The position numbers were made by a program, and so were the translations under genes. Shown here in pieces: positions 1-13,070 of a DNA stretch of 64,000 nucleotides. Every line of letters begins with the position of its first letter. Within the stretch, counting starts at the first letter, position 1. The stretch spans positions 79,776,344 through 79,840,343 of the forward strand of contig OY744525.1 in NCBI GenBank assembly GCA_963556195.1, written 5' to 3'. Source of the stretch: Sepiola atlantica (lineage: Eukaryota; Mollusca; Cephalopoda; Sepiida; Sepiolidae). The notes under the pieces were generated by a model, which saw only the letters and a program-made list of their open reading frames with translations, was not told the DNA's origin and ran no database searches.

Positions 1-894
1 TCATGAGAACAAGGAGGATAATAACAATTAACAATGGCTATTTTTTTTATTGCACTAAAATTATTCATCTTAGAAAAAATCGAAGGCATGTGTTGCATAA
101 ATGGACGTTTTGTTACTGGGTGGTCAATAGAAAAAAAATCAAATCAAGGAAAAACTTCTGATTGTATTAACTAATTAGGCCAAACCTCACAAGACATTTT
201 GTTACACATATGAATAAAAAAACTAAAACTACACACGTTCCATACAGATTATATAAAGAAAGCAGCAGGATGGATTGGCTGAAAAAAAATTCTAAAACAT
301 CAGCAACAGAAAAAATAAGATCAATAATCGAAACAATTCCTTTGAATAAAGGTTTGTTGGTACTTAGGTACAAAATGTAAACATCATAATGAAAAGCAAG
401 TTCATTGGCAGTTATTTTTAGAGGTAGCTAGATACTCTAAGAAATTGTATCTTTTTATCTGATCTTCATTGGGGATTACTGTAAGAGAGAAATTTAAATT
501 TTAATTAAGTCTTTGAAAAAGATTTATATGAAAAAATGCACGTAAATATTTGACAGTCACATGTGTTTAATAAACAATATAATGTACCTATTCATATAAA
601 AAAATGTTTTCTAATGGAAGATTATGTAAAAGTATTTGATTCATTTTTGTTTCATCTGTCAAAAAATAGATTCTTGTCTAGCAGTGAATCAATTCTAAAG
701 ATTTGAAGAGATAGATTTCTATATATGAACATTTTTTTCGCACTTGAAAACACAGATTATTTATTAAAAACACATAATGTGACCTTTTCTAGTTACATTT
801 ATCTGTTACTATTTCTTTGAAGTCTATGTACATATCTACTCTATGTAAAACATGTTTAATTTACATAATTGCATTTTTAAAATTTGTTTTACTT
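1..894. other. AT-rich intron sequence, no gene seen
   Basis: No coding exon, RNA gene or recognisable repeat is visible. The stretch presumably belongs to the last intron of gene 0, whose final exon is at 4040. The diagnostic second tail exon (encoding an I-P-P-D-Y-F-T-W motif) does not occur between 1 and 4039, so it must lie to the left of the window. Confidence 0.6.
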
Positions 895-3360
895 CAATTC
901 AGTCTAACAAGGCACACTGCCACTGAGACAGAAGTGGCTACTGTGAATTAAGAGCCAGATCTATAGGGGCATCCTAAGTGGGGAGTTGTGCAGCAAGATG
1001 CTTGTTCATATGACATTTAAATTTCTGCTTGTTGACACAGTTTAGGAAACAGGTTACAGTGGAGAATTCCAAAGGCAAGAAGTTCGAAGAAAGAAGCTAT
1101 TGGAGTAGAAAGCTTTCCGACATCAGGGGACCTTAACAGTGAAGGGGTGTGATTTTGATGCTTGTTGGATTGGTCGAGGGTATTTACGTTGAGGTAGCAC
1201 AAGGGAAGCAAGTTCATCGGTTATCGACTTTTTTTTTTTATCCTGTCCAAGAGGGAGAGACTAATAGTTGGTGCACCAGCAAAGATGTGGAAACAATACT
1301 TAATGCATGGGCGATCGGTAGCTTTGTACAGATATAGGATACTGGGAGGTGTGAGAAGTTTTCTAGCCCGGTAGAGGGAGCTCACCTTCTTTGCAGCAGA
1401 CTTGGCAGTATCTTCTATGTATTTATTCCAATTCATATTACTTGTAAATGTTAGGCCGAGGAGTTTGAATGTTGGACTTTCAGGAAGGATGCTATCAGTC
1501 ACGGCAATCGGTGGTTGGTAAGGTTTCTTATAATTGTTAAAGAAAAGGCACTTCGTCTTGGTAGCATTAAATGTAACCATCCATTTATGGCCCCATCTCA
1601 TTACATACTGGATGTGTATGTGTTCGATTTGCCTTAATGTTGAGAATAGAGTGTGATGTCATCAGCAAATATACCCATCTCGGGCACGATTGCATCAGGG
1701 AAGTCGTTTATGAAAATCAGGAATAATAAAGGTCCAAGGATCAACCTCTGGGGTACACCCGCATTAATATGTGTTTTAGATGTCTAACTATCTAGGAGGA
1801 CCTGGATCTTTCTTTTAGCTAAGAAGGATCTGATTATATTAAATAAGCATACCATAATACTGTACGAATTAATTTTCTTGAGAAGATCTTCATGCTTCAA
1901 AAGCTTTGGATATATCAAGCGCTACCACTCTAGCTTCATCTGTCTTATTCAGTATATGTTATATGTGTTCAGAGATGACCGTTAGGATATCCGCAGTCAA
2001 ACAGGATTGCCTAAATCCATACTGTTGGTCAGAAAGAAGTTTAGCATTTAGCAGACTATCACTAGATTGATTTATGATTCAAATATTTTAGTGAAGAACA
2101 TAAGGAGACTTATGGGACGATAATTTTGCTGATCAGTTCTTTCACCAGAGTTCTTGAAAACTGGTACCACAGAGGCAATTTTACAGCTATCAGGGAAGCA
2201 AGATTTGGCAAGAAATTTGTTGTAGAGTTTGAAGAAGATAGAGGCCAGATCAGAATAGCATTTTTTATTACTAGAACAAGGATAAGATCAGGTGCGCATG
2301 CTTTGGGGGTGTCAAGGTTTTGAACATGGAAATGGAGAATGATCAGATCATTAAGTGCGGTTTCTGTTAATAGTGGGAAATTTGGGAGCGAGTGGTTTGT
2401 GGAGTCCAAGGTAGAGTTTAAGGCAAACCGCTGGGCAAGAAGTTCAGCCTTATCCGTTACCGTGCAAATGATATCATAGTGGTTGGATAGTGGGGGAATT
2501 GTTAACTGCCCAATTGTTCACCACACTATTATAGATTTTCTAGAAATTGCAAGTTCCTAATTTCTGTGACTCAATGCATTTCTTGTCATCTCGGTATACC
2601 TACATTTAGCTGTAGCTTTTACACTCTTACAATGGTTTCTTGATGCTATAAATTTGTCTTTTGGAGCTGACTTATCGCAGTTGAATCAGCAGAATGCTTT
2701 CTACATATGCACAATAGCAGCTGCATAGGTTGAAGTGAGCCATTGGGGAGAGTGGGGCTTACTATAGAATTTCTGCATGAGGACAACTACTTCTATGCCT
2801 GCTTTGACCCATTCTATTACCTCATTTGCATACTGTTCAGCAGAGAGAAAAGATGTTTTATTCCATGGGGCATCTGTTGGTAATATCTCAGCGCTTTAGG
2901 GTCGGAAGTTTAAGGTGATATAAACAATTATCACAAGGTGATCAGCCTTATTGAGTGGGCTATGGGCATCCGTTACACAAGCATCGGGCAGTGTTGTCAA
3001 GAATAGGTAGAGAAGTGAAGCTTGCTGATTCTGACGATCTGAAAGGCGGACTGGAAAATTCACGGTTTGTGAAAGAGAATGTGCAATAGAGAAACTATAT
3101 TTGTTTTTACCAGCTGCATCTGTGTAGCTCGAAAAACAAAGCCAATGGTGGACATTAAAATCCCCAAATACATGGATTTGGGCACTCAGATCTAAGGAAA
3201 GTGCTACATCTACATTATCGCACATAGTCAAGTAGGGTAGAGTCTCGGGTCGAAGGAGGACCGTAGAGGAAATATAGGTAACTAATGCTGATCATCTGAT
3301 TCTAGAATAAGTTCTCTAGTCAAGGGGAGGGTGTTACAGATATAGACTCTGAGCCCGCGC
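895..3360 (-). mobile_element. Degraded non-LTR retrotransposon (LINE), endonuclease plus reverse transcriptase
   Basis: Read on the minus strand, the element runs from about 3360 (5') to 895 (3'). An apurinic-endonuclease-like piece at 2896-3231 shows G-D-F-N-V-H-H-W-L. The reverse transcriptase core includes a G-V-P-Q...L-G-P-L-L-F-L-I-F-I-N-D-F stretch near 1690-1760 and the catalytic F-A-D-D box at 1658-1669. The C-terminal thumb-like part lies at 1221-1601. Frames are interrupted several times, so the copy is dead. The 3' end (895-1220) matches fragments at 41425-41765 and 52255-52575, which share the same wording and orientation, so it is a dispersed family. The exact clade (jockey, RTE or CR1-like) cannot be settled by eye. 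Confidence 0.85.
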
Positions 3361-3451
3361 ATATGCTTTCATATATAATGAACATTTCACAAAGTTGAAA
3401 TGTCCAGTTTTTTATAAGGGTTTCATATTCATTCAGTTTTTATCAAGAAAT

Positions 3452-3610
3452 ACATTTTTTTATAAAGAGTGGAGAATCGCTCGAAATATTAACATTTAAA
3501 TTGTTTACATGCTTTTATATTTTCTATATGGCTAATAGAAAATATAAAAGCATGTAAACAATTTAAATGTTAATATTTCGAGCGATTCCCAACTCTTTAT
3601 AAAAAAATGT
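3452..3610. repeat. Near-perfect foldback, 76-bp arms with a 7-bp loop
   Basis: Positions 3452-3527 are the reverse complement of 3535-3610 apart from very few mismatches. The loop is 3528-3534. The arms are AT-rich with a CGCTCG core. It looks like a short inverted-repeat or MITE-type element, or a palindromic duplication, in the last intron of gene 0. Confidence 0.9.
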
Positions 3611-3870
3611 AAAGCGAGATGCCAACCCCATTTGTTGTTGTTGAATCACTCTCCACTGCTCGTTATACGCGCCCGCCGATTTCGCATTTATAGATTTAAA
3701 TCCCTAATTGTCATGCTGATTGACGCCACCTGAGGGGAAAGACACACGACTACGAATCAATGGCGATTTGTAAACCGGGTTTGTGCCCTCTGACCAACGT
3801 GAATTAACATCCTCTATACTGAAGATTGCGTAACCATGAAACATCGATGTCTGTAGGTGAAATAATTAAT
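3611..3870. repeat. GC-richer island, probable dispersed repeat of unknown type
   Basis: This stretch is clearly less AT-rich than its surroundings (CGCGCCCGCC near 3668, then a segment with ACACACGAC and AACCGGG). It has no open frame. It directly abuts the foldback. The composition contrast suggests inserted repeat material, but I do not recognise the family and found no second copy in the window. Confidence 0.35.
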
Positions 3871-4039
3871 ATTTACTTTAAAATATAAATATATATATAT
3901 ATATTCTTTTAAATTTTACTATATACATTTCAATAATCCCTCTGCTTTTCTAATATCAGAAGTATATTTTATAAATTCAGATATGTTTCTTACAAAACAT
4001 TCAGGCCCTTTAAACAAGATATGTATTTTTGTTTTTCAG

Positions 4040-4191
4040 ACCGTTCTTCCAGAAAATCATCAGTCCAATCAAGCCATGTAAACAAAAGTGATATTTCTGC
4101 TCCTTACCCACAATCAAGGAATCTTATAGAAATGAATAATGAACAGACTTCAAACACAAGACCTTTGCCTCCAGTGCCTCAAAAAGACTAA
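4040..4191 (+). CDS. Protocadherin gene 0, terminal cytoplasmic exon (partial gene)
   Basis: A TTTTTCAG acceptor precedes the exon. It begins in phase 1 and encodes a 49-50 residue tail ending in TAA. Visible motifs are S-S-R-K-S-S, S-A-P-Y-P-Q-S and the proline motif R-P-L-P-P-V-P, followed by Q-K-D. It is homologous throughout to the terminal exons at 15636, 27722, 39097, 49116 and 62013. The ectodomain exon and second tail exon of this gene lie outside the window on the left. The conserved R-x-x-P-x-x-P pattern fits class I SH3 ligands; no partner is known from the sequence. Confidence 0.88.
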
Positions 4192-5589
4192 TAATTACAA
4201 AACCTTTGATATCAACCAATCCACACACAAATATATTCCACTCATATAAATATTCATGGATGACAAACATCTCAGTTTTAAATTTTGTTTGAATAAATGC
4301 CACAAAATGACACATACATACACACACAAAAATATAAATGTCATATTTTTCCCAATTTACTTTATGTAAAAGAAAGTCGATATCGCTGTAATAAATCTAA
4401 AATATTGATATATAAATAGTACTAACCGCAACATCTTCTATAAATCAAAAATGTTTGACAGAACCCTCCTATTTCTTTGTCTTATTCTTTCTGTGTCTCT
4501 TAACTTTCCCTGTGAACCTGTCCTTTTCTCGGCTAGTTGTGTCTGCTTTCTTTTGTGTTGCTACTTTTTATCCCCACACTTTTTCAACTAAAATTAAAAT
4601 ATAGAATTAAATGTGAGATATTATATATATAATTGTTTTTCAACAATCAGACATTCTTCACAGCCATCAACATGGAATCCTAGACTCAAGTTTTGCTCTC
4701 CTTTGGGCTCTTCACTAGGATATATCGCAATCCCGGGCTCCGGTGTGCCTGATTGTGGAAAAATAATTAAAAATTTTAATTTGATATTTAATTTGTGTTA
4801 GTTATTTCTAATTGAACCATGAAATTTCCATAAATTAATTAAATCCATTGATTATATTTACTATATAAACGATGAGCTTAGTAAAAAAAAATAGGATGTA
4901 CAGTTTTCTTATTTAAATTATGTTAAGTGTAAAAATGTTTAAATTTTGACCCTTTAATCTACAATGCTCATTATTTGTAGATTCACTTGATATTTACAAA
5001 CAATTTATTTACAATTAAATAAACAATTTATTTACAATTAAATAAACAATTTATTTACAATTAAATAAATAAAACTAATAAAACATAATTATGCAGAAAT
5101 AATATTTTATAAATTTTTATTTTTATTACATAGAAAAATTCCGTTATCATTCTTCTGGGGGAATTTTAAGATTAATTCAAATGTAAATAAATATTTAACG
5201 GAATATAATAAATAATGTAGTTGTATTCTTAATTCTTTTTTAATAATCTATTTTATTTAATTAAGCATGTAATTTCCATGGGTTTTGGTAGTTTAATATT
5301 ATTTCTTGAGAAAAAATGTATCATAAATGCAATAATCCACTTTGATTAGTCATAACTTGACCAACACTAATTCATGGTTTATATTTTTTCTTTATAATTG
5401 TCCAAAGGAAAATAAATAAATAAAAAAAAGAAAAAACATTAAAATCTTTTTCATAAAATCAATGGCCATCAATGATGATTTTAATACAATATTAAAATTT
5501 TAATATGAACTTAAATATTAATTTAAACTCTGTAAAATAAATCTGGACTCATAAAAATTGGTATTTTTCTCTTTAAACTAGGGATATCT
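4192..5589 (+). other. 3' flank of gene 0, no gene seen
   Basis: This is AT-rich 3' untranslated and intergenic sequence. From about 5330 (a segment reading roughly AACTTGACCAACACTAA) it aligns by eye with the sequence following the other terminal exons, for example near 50000 and 62430, so the flank belongs to the duplicated gene unit. A three-copy 23-bp tandem repeat sits at 4998-5066. No polyadenylation site can be assigned among the many AATAAA-like strings. Confidence 0.6.
4998..5066. repeat. 23-bp tandem repeat, 3 copies
   Basis: Three consecutive identical copies of a unit beginning AAACAATTTATTTACAA are visible. This is a simple AT-rich minisatellite in the spacer. Confidence 0.85.
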
Positions 5590-6036
5590 GACACTTAAAA
5601 TTTCAGAAGATGGATAGAGAGAAGAATAAAGATCCTACAGGATGAATAAAACATTGCATTGTGGGAACAAACGAATAAACTAGAAATACTAGAAAGTTAA
5701 TTTAAAAAAATAAATTTTCTTTTATAGAATATTAAAATAAATGACAATTTTTTTAATGAAAAATAAAAACAAAATAAATTGAATTTTAATCTAACCCATG
5801 AACGTTGGTTGGTATATTTGACATTCCACATTAACAACCTCATCGCCCTCCCTCCTTCTGATGCACACAGCCATTACACACACAGCATACTTCTTAGGAC
5901 AACTACTTTATCACTTTTATAAACACATTTCAAGTTTAACATTTTAGCTCATTTACAGGACATAGAATCTAAGAAGTATAACTGAACAATACACATCTCA
6001 TAATTAACAACAAATAGTAGATCATAACAATAAAAG
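5590..6036 (+). promoter_or_regulatory. Predicted promoter and untranslated leader exon of gene 1
   Basis: Conserved block, copy 1 of 6. In order it contains a CCTACAGGATGAATAA segment, then CATTGCATTGTGGGAAC at about 5653-5668. The reverse complement of the latter resembles the Staf/ZNF143 consensus (TTCCCA..ATGCA). Next come a pyrimidine-rich stretch and CATACTTCTTAGGACAACT near 5886. The block ends in AAAAG|GTAAGGAG, a strong splice donor with the exon end at 6036. The next acceptor in a matching context is at 9264/9265, 14 nt before the gene 1 ATG, implying a ~3.2 kb leader intron. Promoter function is inferred from conservation in six copies; no transcript evidence is available. Confidence 0.6.
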
Positions 6037-9000
6037 GTAAGGAGAATTTTCCTATGTTTTTCTCTACGAAATTCTTTTCTCATAGCATAAACCACTTTAA
6101 AGACAGCCACCATTAACACCTGACACACATATACTCTCTTCTCAATAACATAATGAATTTTTAAAAAATTATTTTCATTTATATTTTCAAACATATCTTA
6201 AATCTTAAATCTAAAAAGTTTAAAGAAAAAAAATATTTTATATGATTCTCTATACTAGAAATTTCTACAGAGTAAAACAAAATATGTTTTTATAATTGCT
6301 TCTCATTCTTTTCTTTCTTTGTAGATTTGTAAGACGCCATTACACACATGTATATTCCTTTCACTTTACATAACACTTTTAAGTTCTGTCAGATATATTT
6401 TCTTGATAAGTATATAAAATATATGTTATAAAAATATGTTTTATCAAACTTATAAATATATTTTAATGGTTGTCAATAAAGCTTGTACAGATGTTCTCTA
6501 CGTATGATATTTATATATACAAACATTAGAAGAATGAATCCATTTTATTTTTTTGTAGATAGATATTTGAGGAAATACTTCAATACTTGTAATCTTTTTA
6601 ACCTTCTTTCAAAATAAAATTTTGGATTTTATTTTGCATATTTTCATAAGTAGTATTGTTCCTCGTTTCTAAATAGTCGTGGAATTAATAATATAGAATT
6701 TATTTGACTTACTTAAAAAATTGTAATCTTATAAAATATTGTACATTATGTCTGTGAATTTAACTGCATTTAAATTTAGTAAATAAATGTTTGTACTAAT
6801 TTAATGATTTTAAGACATATTTTAATGAAGTTAATTTTATATTGATTCATTATGTAGAACTAATTTCCACTTCATTTGAATTTTTTAAATAAGTACAGAT
6901 CACTAAATTAATTTTAGTACAATTTTAAGAACAATTGATATAAAACTAACTGTTGTATTATATATTTTCTTGATAATAAAGAATTGTTTAAAACACCTAA
7001 ACTGAAGAAAATCTTTGAAAGTTTAAGGCATGTATTCTTTCAAATATAACTGATTATTAAAAAACATGACATAAAATTTACTTATGTTTATTCATCTTGA
7101 TTATTATTTCTATTCTAATAAAATTATAAGACAACATCATGTGTATTCGTGTGTTTCCATCTGACTACAACATGAATTTAATTTAGGCATTGAATTATTA
7201 TTTTTATTATTTACTATTAATCGATTATTTGAAATCCAAAATGCAAAACGAAATTGTAAACATCCTATTAAGAAAAGTTAATAATGAAATTAAATCGACT
7301 AGAATGCATTTCGGTTTCTTCGTAAACAAATTAGCTATTTTAATCTTGTTAATAATTTAAAAATAAGAATTAATTACTTTGTGATGCTTTGAAATTTGAA
7401 AGCATTTAAACTGTCGAATAGAAAGTAATTTCTGATTCAAGATTAAAAGTTTTGGAAGCTAATTTACATGCAATACTTTTATAAATAGATTTAAAACAAC
7501 ATAAACTTAACAAAATTACTTATAGTTTAATAAGAATTTGATTCAATTTAATGACAAAACGATACAGTAATAATTAAAGTTAACTGCCAAATTCTTATTT
7601 TTAAAGAAATTATTATTATTTAGAAAACAAAAACAAATAGCATAGTTTAAAAAAAGCGGAGAACAAAAACTAAAGTAAAAAGACTCTTATACAAGCAAGA
7701 GAGATACAGCTAATCTTATATATAAAGTAGAGTGAGATTTCCCCCTCTAACATTGACGGGTATAGCTTCCTAACCAAAAGGTACATATACAAATCTGCTT
7801 CATCAAATGTTTTAAGAAACAATAAATTTAATTTCATTCAAATTTACTGATTCTTATATTTTATCCAGTCACCACTTTTCACTTTAATTATTGATTTCAA
7901 AGACAGGGTAGGAGTCATTACCCCCCGCCCCGCCCCCCAAGTAACTCCTAATTCTTCGACCCATTACACTGTTAAAAAATATGGAACAATTCTAATTAGA
8001 GTAGCCTTTTCATGTTACACTGTGCATTGGATTACATTGGAACTGGGTGGAACGTGCATATGCAGGCAATAATATGATTCATATAGCCATTCCGACTTGA
8101 AAGCTAGAAAATAAACATTCCATTTATCATCATTATTAGTTTGGCTTTTTGGCTAGGAGCAAAGTGTAGTATCAGTTTAAATACTACATTTCATCTTTTC
8201 TGTCCTCGGTCAGTGAAGACAAATCTTTCTAGACTGAGGCAATTTCTAATTTTTGTTCCAATCCACAGTTCCCCTTTTATGGAACTGGAATTTTCCCACA
8301 TTAAAAACCGACCTTGTGTCTAACTCTGCCCTCATGTGGAGGCAAGTAAATAGGAACACTAATCTTTGGTATGTTTCTATTTAACACTTAACTTCTTAAA
8401 AATACTACTTAGAACAGTTTTTATTAACAAGATATTATTCTATAAAATGATATTTTCTTTTCAGTGTATGTATAGAAACTATTAATTACCCCTCTCTCCC
8501 TCCAAAATCTTATATGAGATTCAGGGGCGGGAGAAGGAGTTTCTTGGGTTTCTCAATTTTTCATAACAATGTTGGGATATGGTTCTTGCTAGGTACTAAT
8601 ATATTGATTGAATGAAGCATGGTGCAAGTGAAGTAACTGCATGACAATACTTAACAGCAAATAATACAATTTATCTGCCTCATGACAACCAACCTTTGTC
8701 ATTGATCTGTGCAATATTTTTTTAATTTCATATGAATTTCAAAACTGTAGAGGATTTTGCAGAATTTAATTTATGGTGTAGTTGTTGTAGAATAAGAATA
8801 AATATAACACCTGTAGTAACTTTTAAAAATCTATAAAAAAACTTGGTCAATCAACTAGTAATATCACTATACTTCTGAAATATTTTGCTTTCAAATAGTA
8901 TACAATTACTGAGGAGGTGACACTCAGTAGAAATAGACTGTATTAACAATTATGATTTTTAGAATGACGCTAGATGACATCAGAATGAAACATGAGCACC

Positions 9001-9264
9001 CCTTGAATTCTCAATGATCATTATTTGTATATTAACTTCATATTTAAGACAAGAAAACAATAAAATATATACATAATAAGTAATCTTACATAATAAAATT
9101 AAAGCTTATTTTCATTTATTAACCGGATTTTACCAGTTCATGATTTAAATACACATTCATCATTATCTGTAAAAAGGGTAATATGTCATTATTCAAGCAA
9201 AATAACTAATCAATTATTATTAACATATATTTACAAGTTATATACATTTATACATTCTTTTCAG
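6037..9264 (+). other. Predicted leader intron of gene 1
   Basis: This is AT-rich sequence without coding exons. It contains a conserved element near 6326-6378 (AAGACGCCATTACACA), shared with the equivalent position behind every leader donor. It also holds a SINE-like repeat at 8141-8355 and a divergent copy of the AAGTAACTCC-type motif near 8625-8640. It ends in TTCTTTTCAG at 9264. Confidence 0.5.
8141..8355 (+). repeat. Dispersed SINE-like repeat, family A copy 1
   Basis: It contains GTGTAGTATC, TCTAGACTGAGG, a TTGTTCCAATCCA segment and a tail reading ACCTTGTGTCTAACT...GGAGGCAAGTAAATA. Related copies occur at 30365-30570, 49555-49710 and 53265-53670. Divergence between copies shows an old, inactive family. 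No diagnostic head was identified, so SINE is a working label. Confidence 0.65.
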
Positions 9265-9278
9265 GTTATAAATCAAAT

Positions 9279-11666
9279 ATGTTTGGATTTCTATGTGTTC
9301 TCCTATGCATACTACAAATTTGCCTCAGTGTAGATCTTATATACACGGTGGAGGAAGGAAAAAGTCCAGGTACCTATATTGGAGATATTGCTGCAGATTC
9401 TAAGATAATGGAGAACATGTCCTACCAAGAAAAGAAACTCATCACATTCAGTCAACTACAAGGGAAAGTTGACAATTCTCAATATTTTCAATTGTCCAAG
9501 AAAACAGGTAAACTTTATGCAACAATCACATTGGATGCAGAAGCAATGTGTAAACGTAATGAACAATGTTTTCAACTCATTGATGTAGCTGTTCGTAAAA
9601 GAGGTTCTTCAATGAGGATTTTAGAAATTAAAGTAATCATAAAAGATATCAATGACCACAAACCAGAATTTCCAGATAAGCAAATCAACATTGAGTTTGA
9701 TGAAGATGTTGTTCCAGGAACCAAAATAATAATAACAAATGCAATTGATAAAGATATTGGGGCACAAAATTCAAAGATTACATATGAGCTTAAAAAGATG
9801 AAAAATGAACCTTTTACTTTGTTTATTACTCCTGGTGTTGAAGGAAGATCAAAAATAGCAATAAAATTGAAAGAAAGATTAGACAGAGAAACAAAAGATT
9901 CTTACATTGTACAAGTTGTAGCTAAAGATCAAGGATCACCTGCTAAACAAAACACATTGAATGTTCATATTTCAGTTAATGATATTAATGATAATTCTCC
10001 AATATTTTCTGAGAAAATGTACAACATTTCATTTAAAAATGAAGAGAGCAAAATCACACCTATTGCTACTTTGTCAGCAACTGATTTGGATTCAGGAAAA
10101 AATGGAAGAGTTTCATATCATTGGAGTCAAGAGACAACAGAAATGGCAAAAATATACTTCCAATTGGTTGAAACAACTGGTCAAATATTCTTGCAGAAAA
10201 TTTTTAATTCAGAAGAAAAGGTACATAAACTGTATATAAAAGCTAAGGATGGAGGAAATCCATCATTAAGTTCAATTGCAATAGTTTATGTAAATGTACT
10301 CAGTCATGAGAACAATGCACCAATAATTGATATAAATCTTCCGTCTTCATTAAATGGAAATACAGTTGAAATCTTGGAAAATGCCAAAGCTGGAATTTTC
10401 ATTGCTTATGTGAAAGTTATTGACAATGATGAAGGGCAAAATGGAGATGTCACTTGTCATCTTCATCATGATATATTTCAGCTTCAGAATTTAGGTACAA
10501 AAAAATATGAAGTGACACTGAAGAATCCTCTTGACAGAGAGAAAGAAAAGCACCATGATGTTGTGATCAGTTGTCAAGATAAAGGCTCTCCTCCTCTTCA
10601 TAGTAACAGCAAATTCTCCATTCAAGTGATGGACATCAATGATGTAAGGCCACAATTTACAAAAGATACATTTAAATTCTTCATTGATGAGAATCAAAAC
10701 TCCAGAATTACTCTTGGCTACATCAATGCCACTGATCCAGACTTGGGAGATGGAGGAAAACTCACATATTCTCTCATCACCAATAACAACAAACATTTCT
10801 TACCTTTCAAAATAACCACAAATGGATTACTATCAGCAATTATGTCTCTTGATCATGAGTTTCAACATACTTATCACTTCAAGGTGTTTGTCAAAGACAA
10901 TGGAACACCATCTCTCAATAACACAGTCAATGTGATTGTTGAGGTCACTGATAAAAATGATAATGCTCCATATTTTACATTTCCTAGTGTTAAACCTTAC
11001 AATCTACATGTCACATATTACCCTGATTCCAGAAACAAGAACATCACACAGATAAAGGCAGCGGACAGTGATAGTCAAGAGAATGCATTTCTAAAATATC
11101 AAATAATCAGAGGCAATGACAAACAGATGTTCACCATCAACCAGTACACTGGTTTCTTAGCTTTCAATAGACAACTCAGCCAACAAAATGCTGGCTCCTA
11201 TCAGCTTGACATTGTCGTCAAGGATAGTGGTAGGCCAGTTTTATCAGCAACAACTACTATCTTTTTAACACTCACTATCAGCAACAACACATCAGAAATG
11301 TTAAATGTTGTTCAGCTTCACACTGAAGAGAAGGTGCATCTTAATCTCGTCATTATTATTACAGTCATAGCAGTCACAATAGCTGTCTTCATTACGGCTT
11401 CATTATCAATCTGCATCATTCGATGTAATGGCCAGTCAAATGTAGCCTATGCCCAAGCACTTGATCCTTCCAATAGATATGTTGGTGAACAGAGACAACT
11501 CATTGCTCCTTCTTATCCAGGAAACACTTGGCCTCATCCTGCTCAGCCTTTGCAAATAAACCAAGCACCATCTACAAATACTCCCATGACAACATCAAGT
11601 AGGCAACTAACTACTGCACATGCACTTCCACAGAAATTACAACCACCAAATGACACTCCATCACAT
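9279..11666 (+). CDS. Protocadherin gene 1, ectodomain/membrane exon (796 codons)
   Basis: Cell-adhesion receptor of the protocadherin family; such proteins act at the cell surface, often in neurons, by calcium-dependent homophilic recognition. A signal peptide covers about residues 1-17. Six cadherin repeats follow; linker motifs are D-I-N-D-H at 123-127, D-I-N-D-N at 235-239, a degenerate E-N-N-A at 344-347, D-I-N-D-V at 452-456 and D-K-N-D-N at 558-562. EC1 holds a Cys-X5-Cys loop. The membrane span is near residues 688-713, then a basic-free cytoplasmic start with N-V-A-Y-A-Q and N-R-Y-V-G-E. The exon ends at CAT|GTAAGT; read-through would stop three codons later. The start is supported by an acceptor 14 nt upstream, shared by all copies. 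With exons 2 and 3 the protein is 887 residues. EC4 onward is nearly identical to the other four genes. Confidence 0.95.
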
Positions 11667-11969
11667 GTAAGTACATAAGAGTATTGTTTTATATTACCTC
11701 TTTTTTATATTCTTTAACTTCTAACAAAGTAAGTAAGAAAATATTTAACATTGATTAATTTACTTCATATTATTTGAGGAAAATTGTTATAAGAATTGTA
11801 ATCATCTCTTAGTTATAAATATATTTTGCGTAATATTTTACAAATTAAATTTACTTTTTATTCTACTAATAAACAATTTAGCATATTCCTTTGTGTAATT
11901 TAGATATTGTGTTTGATAACGAAATGCAATCAAATAAAGTTATCTTTTTATATATATATATCTTATCAG

Positions 11970-12093
11970 ACTTACACCCAAAATGTATCAATTCCACCTG
12001 ATTATTTTACCTGGAGATCTGCTGTACCTTCTCAATCAGATGCAGATTTGAGTTGGAGAGAAGAAAATGATGTAAATACCCAAGGAACATCAG
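11970..12093 (+). CDS. Protocadherin gene 1, second cytoplasmic exon
   Basis: The acceptor TCTTATCAG precedes the exon, which starts in phase 0 and ends in phase 1 before G|GTAATA. It encodes 41 residues beginning T-Y-T-Q-N-V-S-I-P-P-D-Y-F-T-W and ending Q-G-T-S. The first residue is Thr where the other genes have Met. The length (124 nt) is identical in all five genes. The tyrosine in P-P-D-Y-F and the conserved tryptophans mark a constrained tail motif of unknown partner. Confidence 0.92.
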
Positions 12094-12149
12094 GTAATAT
12101 CTTTTTTTTATGCTAATGAGTCATCACTTAACAAGCCACTATGAGAGAG

Positions 12150-13070
12150 TGTAAACGATGAGCAGAAAAATTTGATTATTTAAGAGGACAGCTCGACAAG
12201 TATTTGTTGACGTTGAAGGTTAGATAACAGCAGTTATATGGCAATGTGTTCCACAGATAGAAGGTTCTTAGAAAGAAACTGTTCATGGAAACTGTTTGGT
12301 TTAAGGTACACTAAGGAAGAAAGGATAGTTCTTTGCAGTGGCAGTAGAAGCAGAGTTCTTGCTGTGAATGTTTTATAGAAGAGAACCAGAGATTGAAGTT
12401 CAGTCAATGGAAATAGCAATAGAGTAGAGAAAGACTAGCAATGTCTCTTCTGTGATTGTGAGGTCGATTTTGTCCCCTGTCAAGGCAAGAAAGAGTGCTC
12501 TGTGTCGAGGATCACATCAGGAGTCAGGCACTTCCTGAAGCCGTAGAATAATCCAATAATATTACCAGCGACCTTAGCAACAGATTTGATGTATTGTAAG
12601 TCTTTTATTTCAAGTCTGGAGTGAAAGTAAGACCTAGGACCTTGATAATCAGTGCTCTTCAAAGTGCTGCCACAGATATCAACAAATGATCTCAAAATAT
12701 GATTTGGAAGATCATTGATGAGGATCCAGAATGGATCCTTGAGGCATGCCACCATTAATCCTATGTGCTTCAAACTTCTCATCAACAACAACTTTTTTTA
12801 TAGACCTATCAGAGAGAAAGGATTTGATGGTTAAGCATTTATTTCCATATATTCCATAGCTAGCAAGCTCGTGAAGCAAACCTTTGTGTCAAACCCTCTC
12901 AAACTCCTTTAATATGTTATGAGCTATTTCTCCAGAAACGAAGCCCTTGTCGACATAAAACACATTTTTTTCTGAAAATGGAGTGCAGAGGAATTTCAAA
13001 GATGAAAGATCTGAAAATGCCCCAATCAGTCCTTCAGTGCCGATACGCTCTGCGATGGAAAAGAATATCT
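12150..13070 (-). mobile_element. Degraded LINE fragment (reverse transcriptase part)
   Basis: On the minus strand, 12480-12791 encodes an I-N-D-L-P-N-H-I stretch typical of the RT palm, then a thumb-like G-F-R-K-C-L-T-P-D-V-I segment similar to R-K-L-L-T-P-P-S-I in the LINE at 895-3360. The G-x-P-Q-G box is garbled and the catalytic A-D-D box is missing, so there are internal deletions and frameshifts. It lies in the second coding intron of gene 1. Confidence 0.7.
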
